This document shows, in pieces, positions 55,828-64,000 of a stretch of 64,000 bases of DNA (its first letter is position 1; each line of letters opens with the position of its first letter). Under the pieces are notes generated by a model, which did not search any database, was not told the DNA's origin, and saw only the letters and a program-made list of their open reading frames with translations. The position numbers and the translations under genes were made by a program. The DNA is from Sulfitobacter sp. SK011 (GTDB lineage: Bacteria > Pseudomonadota > Alphaproteobacteria > Rhodobacterales > Rhodobacteraceae). Location of the stretch: NCBI RefSeq assembly GCF_003352065.1, contig NZ_CP025803.1, positions 4,126,787 to 4,190,786 of the forward strand, read 5' to 3'.

Positions 55828-57011
55828 TTCAACACCCCACATGCTTTGCCAGCCACCTCAAACGCTTTTAACGCTCGGTCCAATTCATCCCGGTTCAATG
55901 CCGCGTTCATTTGCGTTCTGATCCGGGCTTGTCCGCGCGGCACCACCGGAAAGAAAAACCCGCTGACATAAACGCCTTCTTCAAACAGTCGCGCAGCCAT
56001 ATCCTGCGCCAACTGTGCCTCACCCAGCATGACAGGCACAATCGGGTGTTCGCCGGGCAACAGGTCAAACCCAAGTGCCTCCAGACCCGCACGCCAATAT
56101 TTGGTGTTCTCAAACAACCGTGTCCGCAGGTCGTCGCCCTGTTCAACCAGTTCCAACGCTTTGATGCCCGCCATCACAATCGACGGCGGCAGGGAGTTTG
56201 AAAACAAATAGGGCCGCGCCCGTTGGCGCAGCAGATCAATCACCGGCTGCGGCCCCGCGATATATCCACCGATTGCACCGCCCAGCGCCTTGCCCAATGT
56301 CCCGGTCAGGATATCCACGTCAACACCGTGATGGGCTGGGGTGCCTTCGCCCTTGGGCCCCAGGAACCCGGTTGAGTGGCAATCGTCCACCATCACCAGC
56401 GCTTCATATTTCTCGGCCAGCGCAACAATCTCGGGCAGTTTGGCCAGATAGCCATCCATGCTGAATACCCCATCCGTCGCAATCAGGGTAAACCGCGCGC
56501 CGTCATCGCGGGCCTTGATAAGCTGCGCTTCCAGATCATCCATATCGCTGTTGGCATAGCGATACCGCTTGGCCTTACAAAGGCGGATACCGTCAATGAT
56601 CGACGCGTGGTTTAGTGCGTCAGACACAATCGCGTCTTCGGGTCCAAAAAGCGGTTCAAACAGCCCGCCGTTGGCGTCAAAACAGGCCGCAAACAGGATC
56701 GAATCGTCTTTGCCGAGGAAGGCCGCCAACTTTTGTTCCAACTCGCGGTGGATGTCCTGCGTCCCACAGATAAAGCGGACGGAGGCCATTCCAAAACCGC
56801 GGGGGTCCATCGCGGCTTTGGCGGCTTTGATAAGCTCAGGGTGATCCGCCAACCCAAGGTAATTGTTTGCGCAAAGGTTGATCACGTCCCGATCCCCGAC
56901 GGTGATCTCACCGCCTTGGGGCGAAGTGATCAGACGCTCACGCTTCATCATCCCTTCGGCTTCGATTCCGGCGAGGGTTTCAGTGATGTGGCTGAGATAG
57001 GTTTGGGTCAT
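55824..57011 (-). CDS. kbl: 2-amino-3-ketobutyrate CoA ligase (glycine C-acetyltransferase)
   Basis: 395 residues of the alpha-oxoamine synthase family. PLP Lys in [31 protein letters not shown] and [10 protein letters not shown] are typical. It splits 2-amino-3-ketobutyrate with CoA to glycine and acetyl-CoA, following TDH in threonine breakdown. First gene of the pair. Confidence 0.96.
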   Translation of the reverse strand: MTQTYLSHITETLAGIEAEGMMKRERLITSPQGGEITVGDRDVINLCANNYLGLADHPELIKAAKAAMDPRGFGMASVRFICGTQDIHRELEQKLAAFLGKDDSILFAACFDANGGLFEPLFGPEDAIVSDALNHASIIDGIRLCKAKRYRYANSDMDDLEAQLIKARDDGARFTLIATDGVFSMDGYLAKLPEIVALAEKYEALVMVDDCHSTGFLGPKGEGTPAHHGVDVDILTGTLGKALGGAIGGYIAGPQPVIDLLRQRARPYLFSNSLPPSIVMAGIKALELVEQGDDLRTRLFENTKYWRAGLEALGFDLLPGEHPIVPVMLGEAQLAQDMAARLFEEGVYVSGFFFPVVPRGQARIRTQMNAALNRDELDRALKAFEVAGKACGVLK

Positions 57012-57191
57012 GAATCACACTCCTTGGTGCGGGGGATCTAGCATGCCGGACAGATTTCCGAAATAGAGGAAATTGTCTTGTATGACGGATTTTTGACAAA
57101 TCCAGATACCAGCACCTGGATTGACGGGACGTTTGGGCTGACTTCTTCTGCTTGGCATCGCATAGTCTATGAATAGCAACAGGAGATCACC

Positions 57192-58370
57192 ATGACCAAA
57201 GATATCGTTATTCTGGGTGGCGCGCGTACGGCCATTGGTACATTCGGCGGTGCGCTTGCGGGTACACCCCCGACGGATCTTGGTACAGCCGTTGCCCGCG
57301 AGGCGATGGCGCGGGCCGGTGTTGATCCGGCACAGATCGGGCATGTGGTCTTTGGCAATGTCATCAACACAGAGCCGCGCGACATGTATCTCAGCCGCGT
57401 CGCCGCACGGCAGGCAGGTGTCCCGGATGAAGTGCCCGCAATGAATGTGAACCGTTTGTGTGGATCCGGCGTTCAGGCCATCGTATCGGCCGTTCAGAAC
57501 CTCATGCTGGGTGATGCGGACTTTGCCTTGGCAGGGGGGGCGGAAAACATGTCTCGGTCGCCCTACATCATGCCAGATGCGCGGTGGGGTCAGAAAATGG
57601 GCGATGTGCGCACGCTCGACATGATGCTGGGTACGCTGAACTGTCCATTTGGCACGGGTCACATGGGGGTAACGGCGGAAAATGTTGCGGCAGAGCATGG
57701 CATCAGCCGTGCGGATCAGGACGCCTTTGCGCTGGAAAGCCAGAACCGCGCTGCTGCAGCGATTGAGGCGGGATATTTCAAGGAACAGATCGTGCCTGTT
57801 GAGGTGCGTGTGAAACGGGACATGGTGCCGTTTGATACCGACGAACACCCCAAAACCACCACGATTGACGCATTGGCCGGCTTGCGCACGGTTTTCCAAA
57901 AGGACGGGACCGTCACGGCTGGGAATGCCAGCGGCATCAACGACGGTGCCGCAGCTTTGGTGCTGGCAACGTCGGATGCTGCAGAAAAAGCGGGCCTGAA
58001 ACCCCGCGCCCGCATCATTGGCTATGCGCATGCGGGCGTCCGCCCGGAGGTGATGGGCATCGGGCCGGTGCCAGCCGTGCAAAATCTGCTGTCCAGAACA
58101 GGCCTGACCGTCGATGATTTTGATGTGATCGAAAGCAACGAAGCTTTTGCATCGCAAGCCTGTGCCGTCACCAAAAACCTTGGATTTGACCCGGCCCGCG
58201 TCAACCCGAATGGTGGTGCCATTGCGCTTGGCCATCCGGTGGGGGCGACCGGGGCGATCATCACGGTCAAGGCGCTTTATGAATTGGAGCGGACCGGCGG
58301 CAAACGCGCGTTGATCACCATGTGCATTGGCGGCGGACAGGGCATCGCCCTTGCGATTGAGCGTCTTTAA
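57192..58370 (+). CDS. Acetyl-CoA C-acetyltransferase (thiolase)
   Basis: 392 residues. Active-site Cys90 in NRLCGSG, His in GHPVGATGA, and the second Cys in TMCIGGGQG. It condenses two acetyl-CoA or cleaves acetoacetyl-CoA, for PHB synthesis or fatty-acid/ketone breakdown. It overlaps the end of ubiB by four bases tail to tail. No phaB next to it. RBS AGGAG. Confidence 0.93.
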   Translation: MTKDIVILGGARTAIGTFGGALAGTPPTDLGTAVAREAMARAGVDPAQIGHVVFGNVINTEPRDMYLSRVAARQAGVPDEVPAMNVNRLCGSGVQAIVSAVQNLMLGDADFALAGGAENMSRSPYIMPDARWGQKMGDVRTLDMMLGTLNCPFGTGHMGVTAENVAAEHGISRADQDAFALESQNRAAAAIEAGYFKEQIVPVEVRVKRDMVPFDTDEHPKTTTIDALAGLRTVFQKDGTVTAGNASGINDGAAALVLATSDAAEKAGLKPRARIIGYAHAGVRPEVMGIGPVPAVQNLLSRTGLTVDDFDVIESNEAFASQACAVTKNLGFDPARVNPNGGAIALGHPVGATGAIITVKALYELERTGGKRALITMCIGGGQGIALAIERL

Positions 58371-59899
58371 CCGATCCGGTCCAGCACCATCACCACCACA
58401 GCCCCAAAGGTCGCGCCGATCATCAGCGACAATGCGACCCAACGCCAGAAGGGGCGGTGCTTGGGCAAGGCTTCATTGCTTTGCCGCAGCAGTGCGCTTT
58501 CAACCAGGCCAGGCAAACGTGGACCAAACCGTGCCAATACCATGGCCGTGCTTTTCAGATCGGTCAGAATGGCCCGTGGGCCGATCGATTTGGTGATATA
58601 ATCCGTGACGATGGGGCTTGCGACTTCCCAAATGTTGATATGCGGGTTGAGAGACCGCGCAACCCCTTCGACCACCACCATTGTGCGTTGCAACAAGATC
58701 AGTTCGGTCCGGGTTTCCATGCCAAATCTCTCTGTCACTTCAAAGAGATAGCTTAGCAAGCGTGCCATCGAAATATGCGTCGCGTCCATGCCAAAGATCG
58801 GCTCACCTACTGCGCGTAATGCGCGGGCGAATTCATCAACATCTTTGTCGGCTGGCACATATCCGGCCTCAAAGTGGACTTTTGCAACGCGCATGTAATC
58901 GCGACGGATAAACCCATAGAGGATCTCGGCGTAGACCCGGCGCGTGTATTCGTCGATGTGGCCCATGATCCCGAAATCATAGGCAATAATATCGCCGTTT
59001 GCCGCGACTTTCATGTTGCCCTGATGCATATCCGCGTGGAAATACCCGTCGCGCAGCGCGTGATTCAGGAACAGGTGTAGTACCCGTTTCGACAGGTCAA
59101 CGCGGTCATGCCCAGCCGCATCAATTGCGGCGTTGTCCCCCATCGCGGCCCCATCGGCCCAGCCCAACGTCATCACCCGCCGCGCTGAGTGGTTCCACTT
59201 GATGTCCGGCAGTTGAAAGCCTTCGTCGTTCTTGGTGTTGGCCGCAAATTCCGAAGCCGCAGCACTTTCCAGTCTCAGATCGAGCTCGCCGCGCACCACA
59301 CCGTCAAAGTGTTCAATCACTTCCGTCGGGCGCAGGCGGCGCGAGCCGGGTGAGAAAACCTCGACCATCCGGGCGGCAAGGTAAAAGGCATCCACGTCCT
59401 TGCGAAACGCGCGCTCAATGCCGGGGCGCAGAACTTTTACAGCGACCTCTTCGCCTGAATCAATCAACCGCGCTTTGTGAACCTGCGCAATCGACGCCGC
59501 CGCAACGGATTCGCTGAATTCGGAGAAGATGGCAGAAACCGGTTCGCCCAGTTCACGCTCGACCTCCGCCTTCGCTTCTTCGATAGAAAAAGGCGGCAGT
59601 TTGTCCTGTAGCACCCGCAGCTGAACGGCCAGTTCGTCGCCAACAACATCAGGTCGGGTCGAAAGCACCTGTCCAAACTTGATGTATGCGGGACCAAGTG
59701 CCGTTAACGCGCGCGTCGCGGGCGGCATTGTCGGATCGCCTTTGTAGCCCAACCATTTGAATGGCAGGCCCAGCCCCCGTGCAACAAAACGCAGCGCCGG
59801 TGTTGCCTCAAACGCATCAAGCACGACATTCATCGCCCCGGTGCGTTCCAGTGTTGCGCCAGTGCGGATCAGACGCCAAATATTGTGCGGGCCGCGCAT
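58367..59899 (-). CDS. ubiB: UbiB-type atypical kinase/ATPase for ubiquinone biosynthesis
   Basis: 510 residues. KxGQ motif in AYIKFGQVLSTRPD near residue 80; A-rich loop (VAAASIAQVHKA); catalytic HADMHQGN and DFGIMG. Two hydrophobic segments at the C-terminus anchor it to the membrane. It supports the UbiI-type hydroxylation complex in ubiquinone synthesis. ATG chosen is one base past the ubiE stop; an upstream frame extends into ubiE. Confidence 0.95.
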   Translation of the reverse strand: MRGPHNIWRLIRTGATLERTGAMNVVLDAFEATPALRFVARGLGLPFKWLGYKGDPTMPPATRALTALGPAYIKFGQVLSTRPDVVGDELAVQLRVLQDKLPPFSIEEAKAEVERELGEPVSAIFSEFSESVAAASIAQVHKARLIDSGEEVAVKVLRPGIERAFRKDVDAFYLAARMVEVFSPGSRRLRPTEVIEHFDGVVRGELDLRLESAAASEFAANTKNDEGFQLPDIKWNHSARRVMTLGWADGAAMGDNAAIDAAGHDRVDLSKRVLHLFLNHALRDGYFHADMHQGNMKVAANGDIIAYDFGIMGHIDEYTRRVYAEILYGFIRRDYMRVAKVHFEAGYVPADKDVDEFARALRAVGEPIFGMDATHISMARLLSYLFEVTERFGMETRTELILLQRTMVVVEGVARSLNPHINIWEVASPIVTDYITKSIGPRAILTDLKSTAMVLARFGPRLPGLVESALLRQSNEALPKHRPFWRWVALSLMIGATFGAVVVMVLDRIG

Positions 59900-59900
59900 A

Positions 59901-60647
59901 TTACAGCTTCCAACCCGAATGCAGTGCGGCAATACCCATCGTCATATTACGATACTTCGCTTGCTCAAAACCTGCATCACGCACCATGCTCAAAAAGGTT
60001 TCCTGATCTGGAAAGTTCCGTATGGATTCAACCAGATATTGATAGCTGTCACGGTCATTCGCGATCATCTGACCCATGCGGGGGATCACATTAAAGCTAT
60101 ATAGATCATAGGCTTTTTGCATCATCGGGTTCGGCAGTTGGCTGAATTCAAGAACCATCAGACGTCCACCGGGCCGTAGCACACGAAACGCTTCGTTCAG
60201 CGCTTCTTGCGGCCTGGTCACATTTCGGATGCCAAAGCTGATTGTGTAAACGTCAAAGGTGTTATCGGCGAACGGCAATGCCATTGCATCGCCCACGACC
60301 CAATCCAGACTGTCTGAGAGGCTGTCAGCTTCGGCGCGCTGGCGGCCCTCAACAAGCATCTGTTCGGTCAGATCAAGCACGGTTGCATGGCCACTGCCCG
60401 CGCGCTTGAGGAATTTGAAGGAAACATCCCCAGTACCGCCCGCAACATCCAAAAGCTTTTGACCTGCGCGCGGCGCAAGCCAATCCATCATCGCCTCTTT
60501 CCAGATGCGGTGAATGCCGACACTCATCACATCATTCATGATGTCATATTTGCTGGCCACATCGCCAAACAGCGATTTGACCTTGCCCGCCTTTTCGCTT
60601 TCCAGAACGGTCTGGGCACCAAAATGCGTTGTCTTATCCGTGTCCAT
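59901..60647 (-). CDS. ubiE: Ubiquinone/menaquinone biosynthesis C-methyltransferase
   Basis: 248 residues of the class I SAM methyltransferase family. SAM loop [13 protein letters not shown] near residue 68; [13 protein letters not shown] and [14 protein letters not shown] are the family marks. Forms an operon with ubiB. The start at [10 protein letters not shown] is supported by family length; the frame is open 20 codons further. Confidence 0.96.
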   Translation of the reverse strand: MDTDKTTHFGAQTVLESEKAGKVKSLFGDVASKYDIMNDVMSVGIHRIWKEAMMDWLAPRAGQKLLDVAGGTGDVSFKFLKRAGSGHATVLDLTEQMLVEGRQRAEADSLSDSLDWVVGDAMALPFADNTFDVYTISFGIRNVTRPQEALNEAFRVLRPGGRLMVLEFSQLPNPMMQKAYDLYSFNVIPRMGQMIANDRDSYQYLVESIRNFPDQETFLSMVRDAGFEQAKYRNMTMGIAALHSGWKL

Positions 60648-60738
60648 GACACCTTCCTGCCTCACTGTGGTCCATTTGGGGTTATATTGCCCAGCGCCAA
60701 GAAACAAATCCTCATTATGACGCAGGGGCTAGAACAAT

Positions 60739-61353
60739 ATGGGCTTTCTGACATGGATTGTTCTTTTTGGAATGTCGGTTGGGGCGCTTGCGATCCTCAC
60801 TGTGATCGTTGTGACGCATATTCGTCGGCGCATCTCCTGCAATCGCTCGTATCCTGACATCAAATTGACCGAGACGGGCCGCATGGGCATTGTCAATTTG
60901 GATCCTGTCACCAGCAGGATCGCAAATATCGGCATGGATAGGCCAGTGCACATGACACTTGGTACTGTTGTGATGCGGCCAACACAGGGTTTGCGCATCA
61001 TCAGCCTTGGCTCGGGCGGGTTTATTCTGTTCTGTCTCTGGGGCTGCACGATCTTTCAACCGATGCTCAGCGGTTTGGGGGCCATCATGATGACGGCGAT
61101 AATTTTTTACACGGTGATGTACATTTCTGCCTATGAGGCGCGGTATGATGACCAAGGCATCACTGCACCCAACTGGCTGTTTCAGCAAAAGCATTATGCC
61201 TGGGAGGATTTCATCACCATCCGCGACAATGGGCATTACCTCTACGTCCTGAAATTTGCCGACGGAAAGATGTCCTTGCAGAAACACCTTGTCGGCATCC
61301 ACACCTTCCTTACATTCATGTCAGATCTAGAGGACATGAACGTCAGGACCTGA
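60739..61353 (+). CDS. Unknown membrane protein upstream of mutM
   Basis: 204 residues. An N-terminal anchor (residues 4-28), a soluble part, two central membrane helices (near residues 92-135: [14 protein letters not shown] and [12 protein letters not shown]) and a cytoplasmic C-terminal half with a PH-like pattern ([20 protein letters not shown]). No family recognised. The stop overlaps the mutM start (TGATG), so the two are coupled. The origin-proximal position suggests conservation in related genomes. Confidence 0.6.
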   Translation: MGFLTWIVLFGMSVGALAILTVIVVTHIRRRISCNRSYPDIKLTETGRMGIVNLDPVTSRIANIGMDRPVHMTLGTVVMRPTQGLRIISLGSGGFILFCLWGCTIFQPMLSGLGAIMMTAIIFYTVMYISAYEARYDDQGITAPNWLFQQKHYAWEDFITIRDNGHYLYVLKFADGKMSLQKHLVGIHTFLTFMSDLEDMNVRT

Positions 61354-62204
61354 TGCCCGAACTTCCCGAAGTAGAAACAGTCCGTTGCGGATTGGCCCCC
61401 GTCATGGAAAATGCCGTGATTGCGCGCGCTGATGTGAACCGGCCAGACCTGCGCTGGCCGTTCCCTGAACGCATGGCTGAACGCCTGAACGGGCAAAAGG
61501 TTGAGCGGCTGCGCAGACGTTCCAAATATATTCTGGCCGATCTGGCGTCAGGAGAATCATTGCTGATCCATCTGGGCATGTCAGGGCGTATGCTGATTTC
61601 TGGCGATCCGCTGGGAAAATTTGTCCACGATCACCCCAGCCCTGAAAAACACGACCATGTTGTTTTTCACATGTCCAATGGCGCGCGGATCACCTTTAAC
61701 GACCCCCGTCGCTTTGGTGCGATGGACCTGATGGACACGGCCACAGCGGATCAGCACAAACTGCTTGCTGTTTTGGGGCCAGAACCGCTTGGCAACGACT
61801 TTCACGAGGCGCATTTGATTGCGGCGCTCAAGGGACGGAACATGCCAATCAAATCGGCGCTGCTGGATCAGCGCATTATTGCGGGGTTGGGAAATATCTA
61901 TGTCTGTGAAACGCTTTACCGCGCAGGCATCAGCCCTGCCCGCAAGGCCGGACGCATTTCAGCGGGGCGGGTCGCCGCTTTGGTCCCGATCATTCGACAG
62001 GTATTGTCAGAGGCGATCGAGGCGGGGGGATCATCGTTGCGGGATTTTCGACAGGCGGATGGCGAACTGGGCTACTTCCAACACCGTTTCGATGTCTATG
62101 GACGTGAGGGCCAGGCATGCCGAACACCAGACTGCGGCAATGTCATAGGACGTATCGTGCAATCAGGGCGCTCGTCCTTCTATTGCCCGACATGTCAAAG
62201 ATGA
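61353..62204 (+). CDS. mutM: Formamidopyrimidine-DNA glycosylase (Fpg)
   Basis: 283 residues, starting MPELPEVE with the catalytic Pro2/Glu3. A helix-two-turn-helix ([15 protein letters not shown]) and a C-terminal zinc finger (CRTPDC, YCPTC) are complete. It removes 8-oxoguanine and ring-opened purines. Start ATG overlaps the preceding stop. Enoyl-CoA hydratase follows after 64 bases. Confidence 0.96.
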   Translation: MPELPEVETVRCGLAPVMENAVIARADVNRPDLRWPFPERMAERLNGQKVERLRRRSKYILADLASGESLLIHLGMSGRMLISGDPLGKFVHDHPSPEKHDHVVFHMSNGARITFNDPRRFGAMDLMDTATADQHKLLAVLGPEPLGNDFHEAHLIAALKGRNMPIKSALLDQRIIAGLGNIYVCETLYRAGISPARKAGRISAGRVAALVPIIRQVLSEAIEAGGSSLRDFRQADGELGYFQHRFDVYGREGQACRTPDCGNVIGRIVQSGRSSFYCPTCQR

Positions 62205-62268
62205 CTTGAAACGGGGTGAACCCGTGATATGCACAACGGTCTGAGCGCAACAAACGAGAGCATACTTG

Positions 62269-63045
62269 ATGGCTTATGAAACAATCATCGTAGACGTGGA
62301 CAACCACGTGGCCCTGATCACCCTGAACAGGCCTGACGCGCTGAATGCGCTGAATGACCAGTTGATGACGGAATTGGCTGCCGCTTTGAAAGCTGCTCAG
62401 GAAAATGAAAAGGTGCGTTGCATCGTCATTACCGGATCTGAAAAGGCGTTTGCCGCCGGGGCAGACATTGCGATGATGCGTGACAAGACATTTGTCGAAG
62501 CGTTCACGGGCGACCTCTTTACCCCCGAAACGGATCAGATCATGCGCGTTCGCAAGCCGATCATTGCGGCAGTATCAGGTTATGCGCTGGGCGGTGGGTG
62601 CGAACTGGCGATGATGTGCGACTTTATAATCTGCTCAGAGACCGCAAAATTTGGTCAACCCGAGATCAATCTTGGCGTGGTCGCGGGCATTGGTGGCACG
62701 CAGCGGCTGACACGGCTGGTCGGCAAATCCAAAGCGATGGATATGAACCTGACGGGTCGGTTCATGGACGCAACCGAAGCAGAGCGTTCAGGGCTGGTTT
62801 CGCGCGTTGTACCTGTCAAGAAGCTGATGGATGAGGCGTTGGGTGCAGCAGGCAAGATCGCTGAAAAATCCATGGTTGCCGTGATGGTTGTCAAAGAGGC
62901 CGTTAATCGCGCCTATGAGGTGCCCCTGCGCGAGGGCCTGTTGTTTGAACGTCGCGCGTTCCATGCGCTCTTTGCGACCGAGGATCAAAAAGAAGGCATG
63001 TCCGCCTTCCTTGAAAAGCGCGAAGCACAGTTTCGCGACAAATAA
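62269..63045 (+). CDS. Enoyl-CoA hydratase
   Basis: 258 residues of the crotonase family. The oxyanion hole is formed by AAGADIAMM and [13 protein letters not shown], with the catalytic Glu pair near [19 protein letters not shown]. Hydrates trans-2-enoyl-CoA in beta-oxidation. ATG at [10 protein letters not shown]; the window's mutM-enoyl-CoA hydratase-rpsT order is as near the origin in related genomes. Confidence 0.93.
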   Translation: MAYETIIVDVDNHVALITLNRPDALNALNDQLMTELAAALKAAQENEKVRCIVITGSEKAFAAGADIAMMRDKTFVEAFTGDLFTPETDQIMRVRKPIIAAVSGYALGGGCELAMMCDFIICSETAKFGQPEINLGVVAGIGGTQRLTRLVGKSKAMDMNLTGRFMDATEAERSGLVSRVVPVKKLMDEALGAAGKIAEKSMVAVMVVKEAVNRAYEVPLREGLLFERRAFHALFATEDQKEGMSAFLEKREAQFRDK

Positions 63046-63197
63046 TCTATGGTTTGCAAACCCGGGCGGCTTGGACTATAGCCCGCACCATACATGCGCG
63101 TGCAGCCCGCTCTGGCTAGAATCACCTTACCGGACATCCGGCACGGGTTTGGCGTCACGCGCCAGAATCGAAATTATGAACCCGAAGGTTGAGACTC

Positions 63198-63461
63198 ATG
63201 GCAAATACACCACAATCCAAAAAGCGCGCGCGCCAGAACGAAAAGCGTTTTGCGGTCAACAAAGCACGTCGTTCGCGCATCCGCACCTATCTGCGCAAAG
63301 TAGAAGAAGCGATCGAATCTGGTGACAAAGATGCATCAGTTGCAGCGCTGAAAGCTGCCCAGCCAGAGCTTATGCGTGGTGTTACCAAGGGCGTTTTCCA
63401 CAAAAACACAGCGTCACGGAAAATGTCGCGTTTGTCGGCACGGGTCAAAGCGCTGGCATAA
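63198..63461 (+). CDS. rpsT: 30S ribosomal protein S20
   Basis: 87 residues, [17 protein letters not shown] at the start, and highly basic throughout with [20 protein letters not shown] at the end. Binds 16S rRNA. The ATG is preceded by GAAGG at a slightly long distance; the frame extends four codons further up but is not the start. Own terminator follows. Confidence 0.97.
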   Translation: MANTPQSKKRARQNEKRFAVNKARRSRIRTYLRKVEEAIESGDKDASVAALKAAQPELMRGVTKGVFHKNTASRKMSRLSARVKALA

Positions 63462-63501
63462 CGGCGGCGATCACCGATCTGTTATCGGCTAATCAGTTGA
63501 T

Positions 63502-63532
63502 AAAAAAGGCGGCGCACTGCGTCGCCTTTTTC
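63502..63532 (+). terminator. Terminator after rpsT
   Basis: AAAAAAGGCGGCGC and GCGTCGCCTTTTTC form a stem around ACT (one mismatch), with a T run at the end. Confidence 0.85.
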
Positions 63533-63539
63533 GTTTGGT

Positions 63540-64000
63540 ACGGAGTCTCAAAATTGGCAGATAGATTCTTTTCCAAGAAACACCGAGTCAAGTTTGAAGA
63601 TGTGTTGTAGGCGACCCAGACAACTTGCTACCAAGGGAGTGCGATTCAGGTCGCATGGGGGACAGGCTTCGGTCTCAAACACACGCGAAAGCGTACTATG
63701 TTTGATTTTGGGGGCGTGTGGACGGACATACAAAAAGTCCGCCTTTCGGTTTGCAGATGATGCTGCCAGCACATTTGCCCTGTTGTGTATTTGAGTCGCG
63801 GACGACCATGTCCGGCATCCTGCGCCAATCCCTTCTTTGGGATGTAAGCTGCTGATATGGTCATTCTGAATAGGTCCAAAGGACGGATGGTCGGGTGCCT
63901 AATGGACCCGGGCTGATGACCTTTGTGTGAAGAAAAGTACTTTTGCACACTGGAGTGTCTGCCAGTTGCAATGAACGGAAGAAGCGGGACCAGGTGGATT
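63540..64000. other. Region after rpsT without a supportable gene
   Basis: No open frame has both a ribosome binding site and a plausible product; a minus-strand 100-codon frame (63646-63948) is Pro/Arg-rich and looks random. No DnaA box (TTATNCACA) is evident by eye. In related genomes dnaA lies next, so promoters or origin sequence may lie here or just beyond. Confidence 0.35.

Noticed and set aside
57015..58442. Minus-strand 475-codon frame
   Set aside because: Antisense to the thiolase; no family similarity, high Arg/His/Cys content.
63646..63948. 100-codon minus-strand frame after rpsT
   Set aside because: Pro/Arg/His-rich, no ribosome site, does not resemble a protein family.
1..64000. 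CRISPR arrays, tRNA or rRNA genes
   Set aside because: No regularly spaced repeats of CRISPR size, no T-loop consensus with matching acceptor arms, and no rRNA-like sequence was seen by eye; a tRNA scan could still find one I missed.

Overview
The window looks like chromosomal DNA of a marine Rhodobacteraceae (Roseobacter-group alphaproteobacterium). This rests on gene content and order, not on a search: the ubiB-ubiE-mutM-enoyl-CoA hydratase-rpsT block that normally lies next to dnaA in this group, a kbl-tdh pair, a divergent serB/serC-serA locus with a serC-type RNA leader, TAXI-TRAP transport genes, and betaproteobacterial-type pyruvate dehydrogenase E2/E3 genes.

Layout. 0-4.6 kb: a UreI/AmiS-type channel, decayed pyruvate dehydrogenase genes (lpdA with one in-frame TGA, aceF reduced to its 3' end), a GcvA-like LysR gene, a short peptide gene and a RidA gene. 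4.7-12.5 kb: an accessory region. It opens with a graveyard (3' end of a PLP amino-acid deaminase/D-threonine-aldolase-like gene, a multiply broken redoxin gene, a resolvase scrap). Then come an orphan HerA/VirD4-like ATPase, a DUF3768 gene with a partner, a large serine recombinase with two small upstream ORFs, an XRE regulator overlapping a gene with a possible RuvC-like fold, ArdC, and the tail of an IS5-family transposase. 12.5-21.7 kb: mostly core or small stress genes (homocysteine methyltransferase family, cupredoxin + DUF4142, AraC regulator, SPW-repeat protein, UDG family, GlsB, dapD, LOG family, DUF3052).

21.8-28.1 kb: a tightly coupled operon of an M19 dipeptidase and a five-gene peptide ABC transporter, divergent from a LysR gene. 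28.3-35.3 kb: matB, a quinone oxidoreductase, HutD, and a TAXI binding protein-DUF1850-fused TRAP permease operon. 35.7-43 kb: an RND efflux operon with two adaptor genes, then an NTF2-like/flavin monooxygenase fusion. 43-49 kb: a nuclease/phosphatase-fold enzyme, a tyrosine phosphatase, rlmN, an IalB protein, an R. etli-type asparaginase, and an ArsR-SRPBCC-YciI operon.

49-57 kb: serine biosynthesis (serB, serC, serA), a metallophosphoesterase, an App1-like phosphatase and the threonine catabolic pair kbl-tdh, whose TDH has lost all four structural-zinc cysteines. 57-64 kb: an acetyl-CoA acetyltransferase, ubiB, ubiE, an unknown membrane protein, mutM, an enoyl-CoA hydratase and rpsT. The last 460 bases show no gene I can support. 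No tRNA, rRNA or CRISPR array was recognised.
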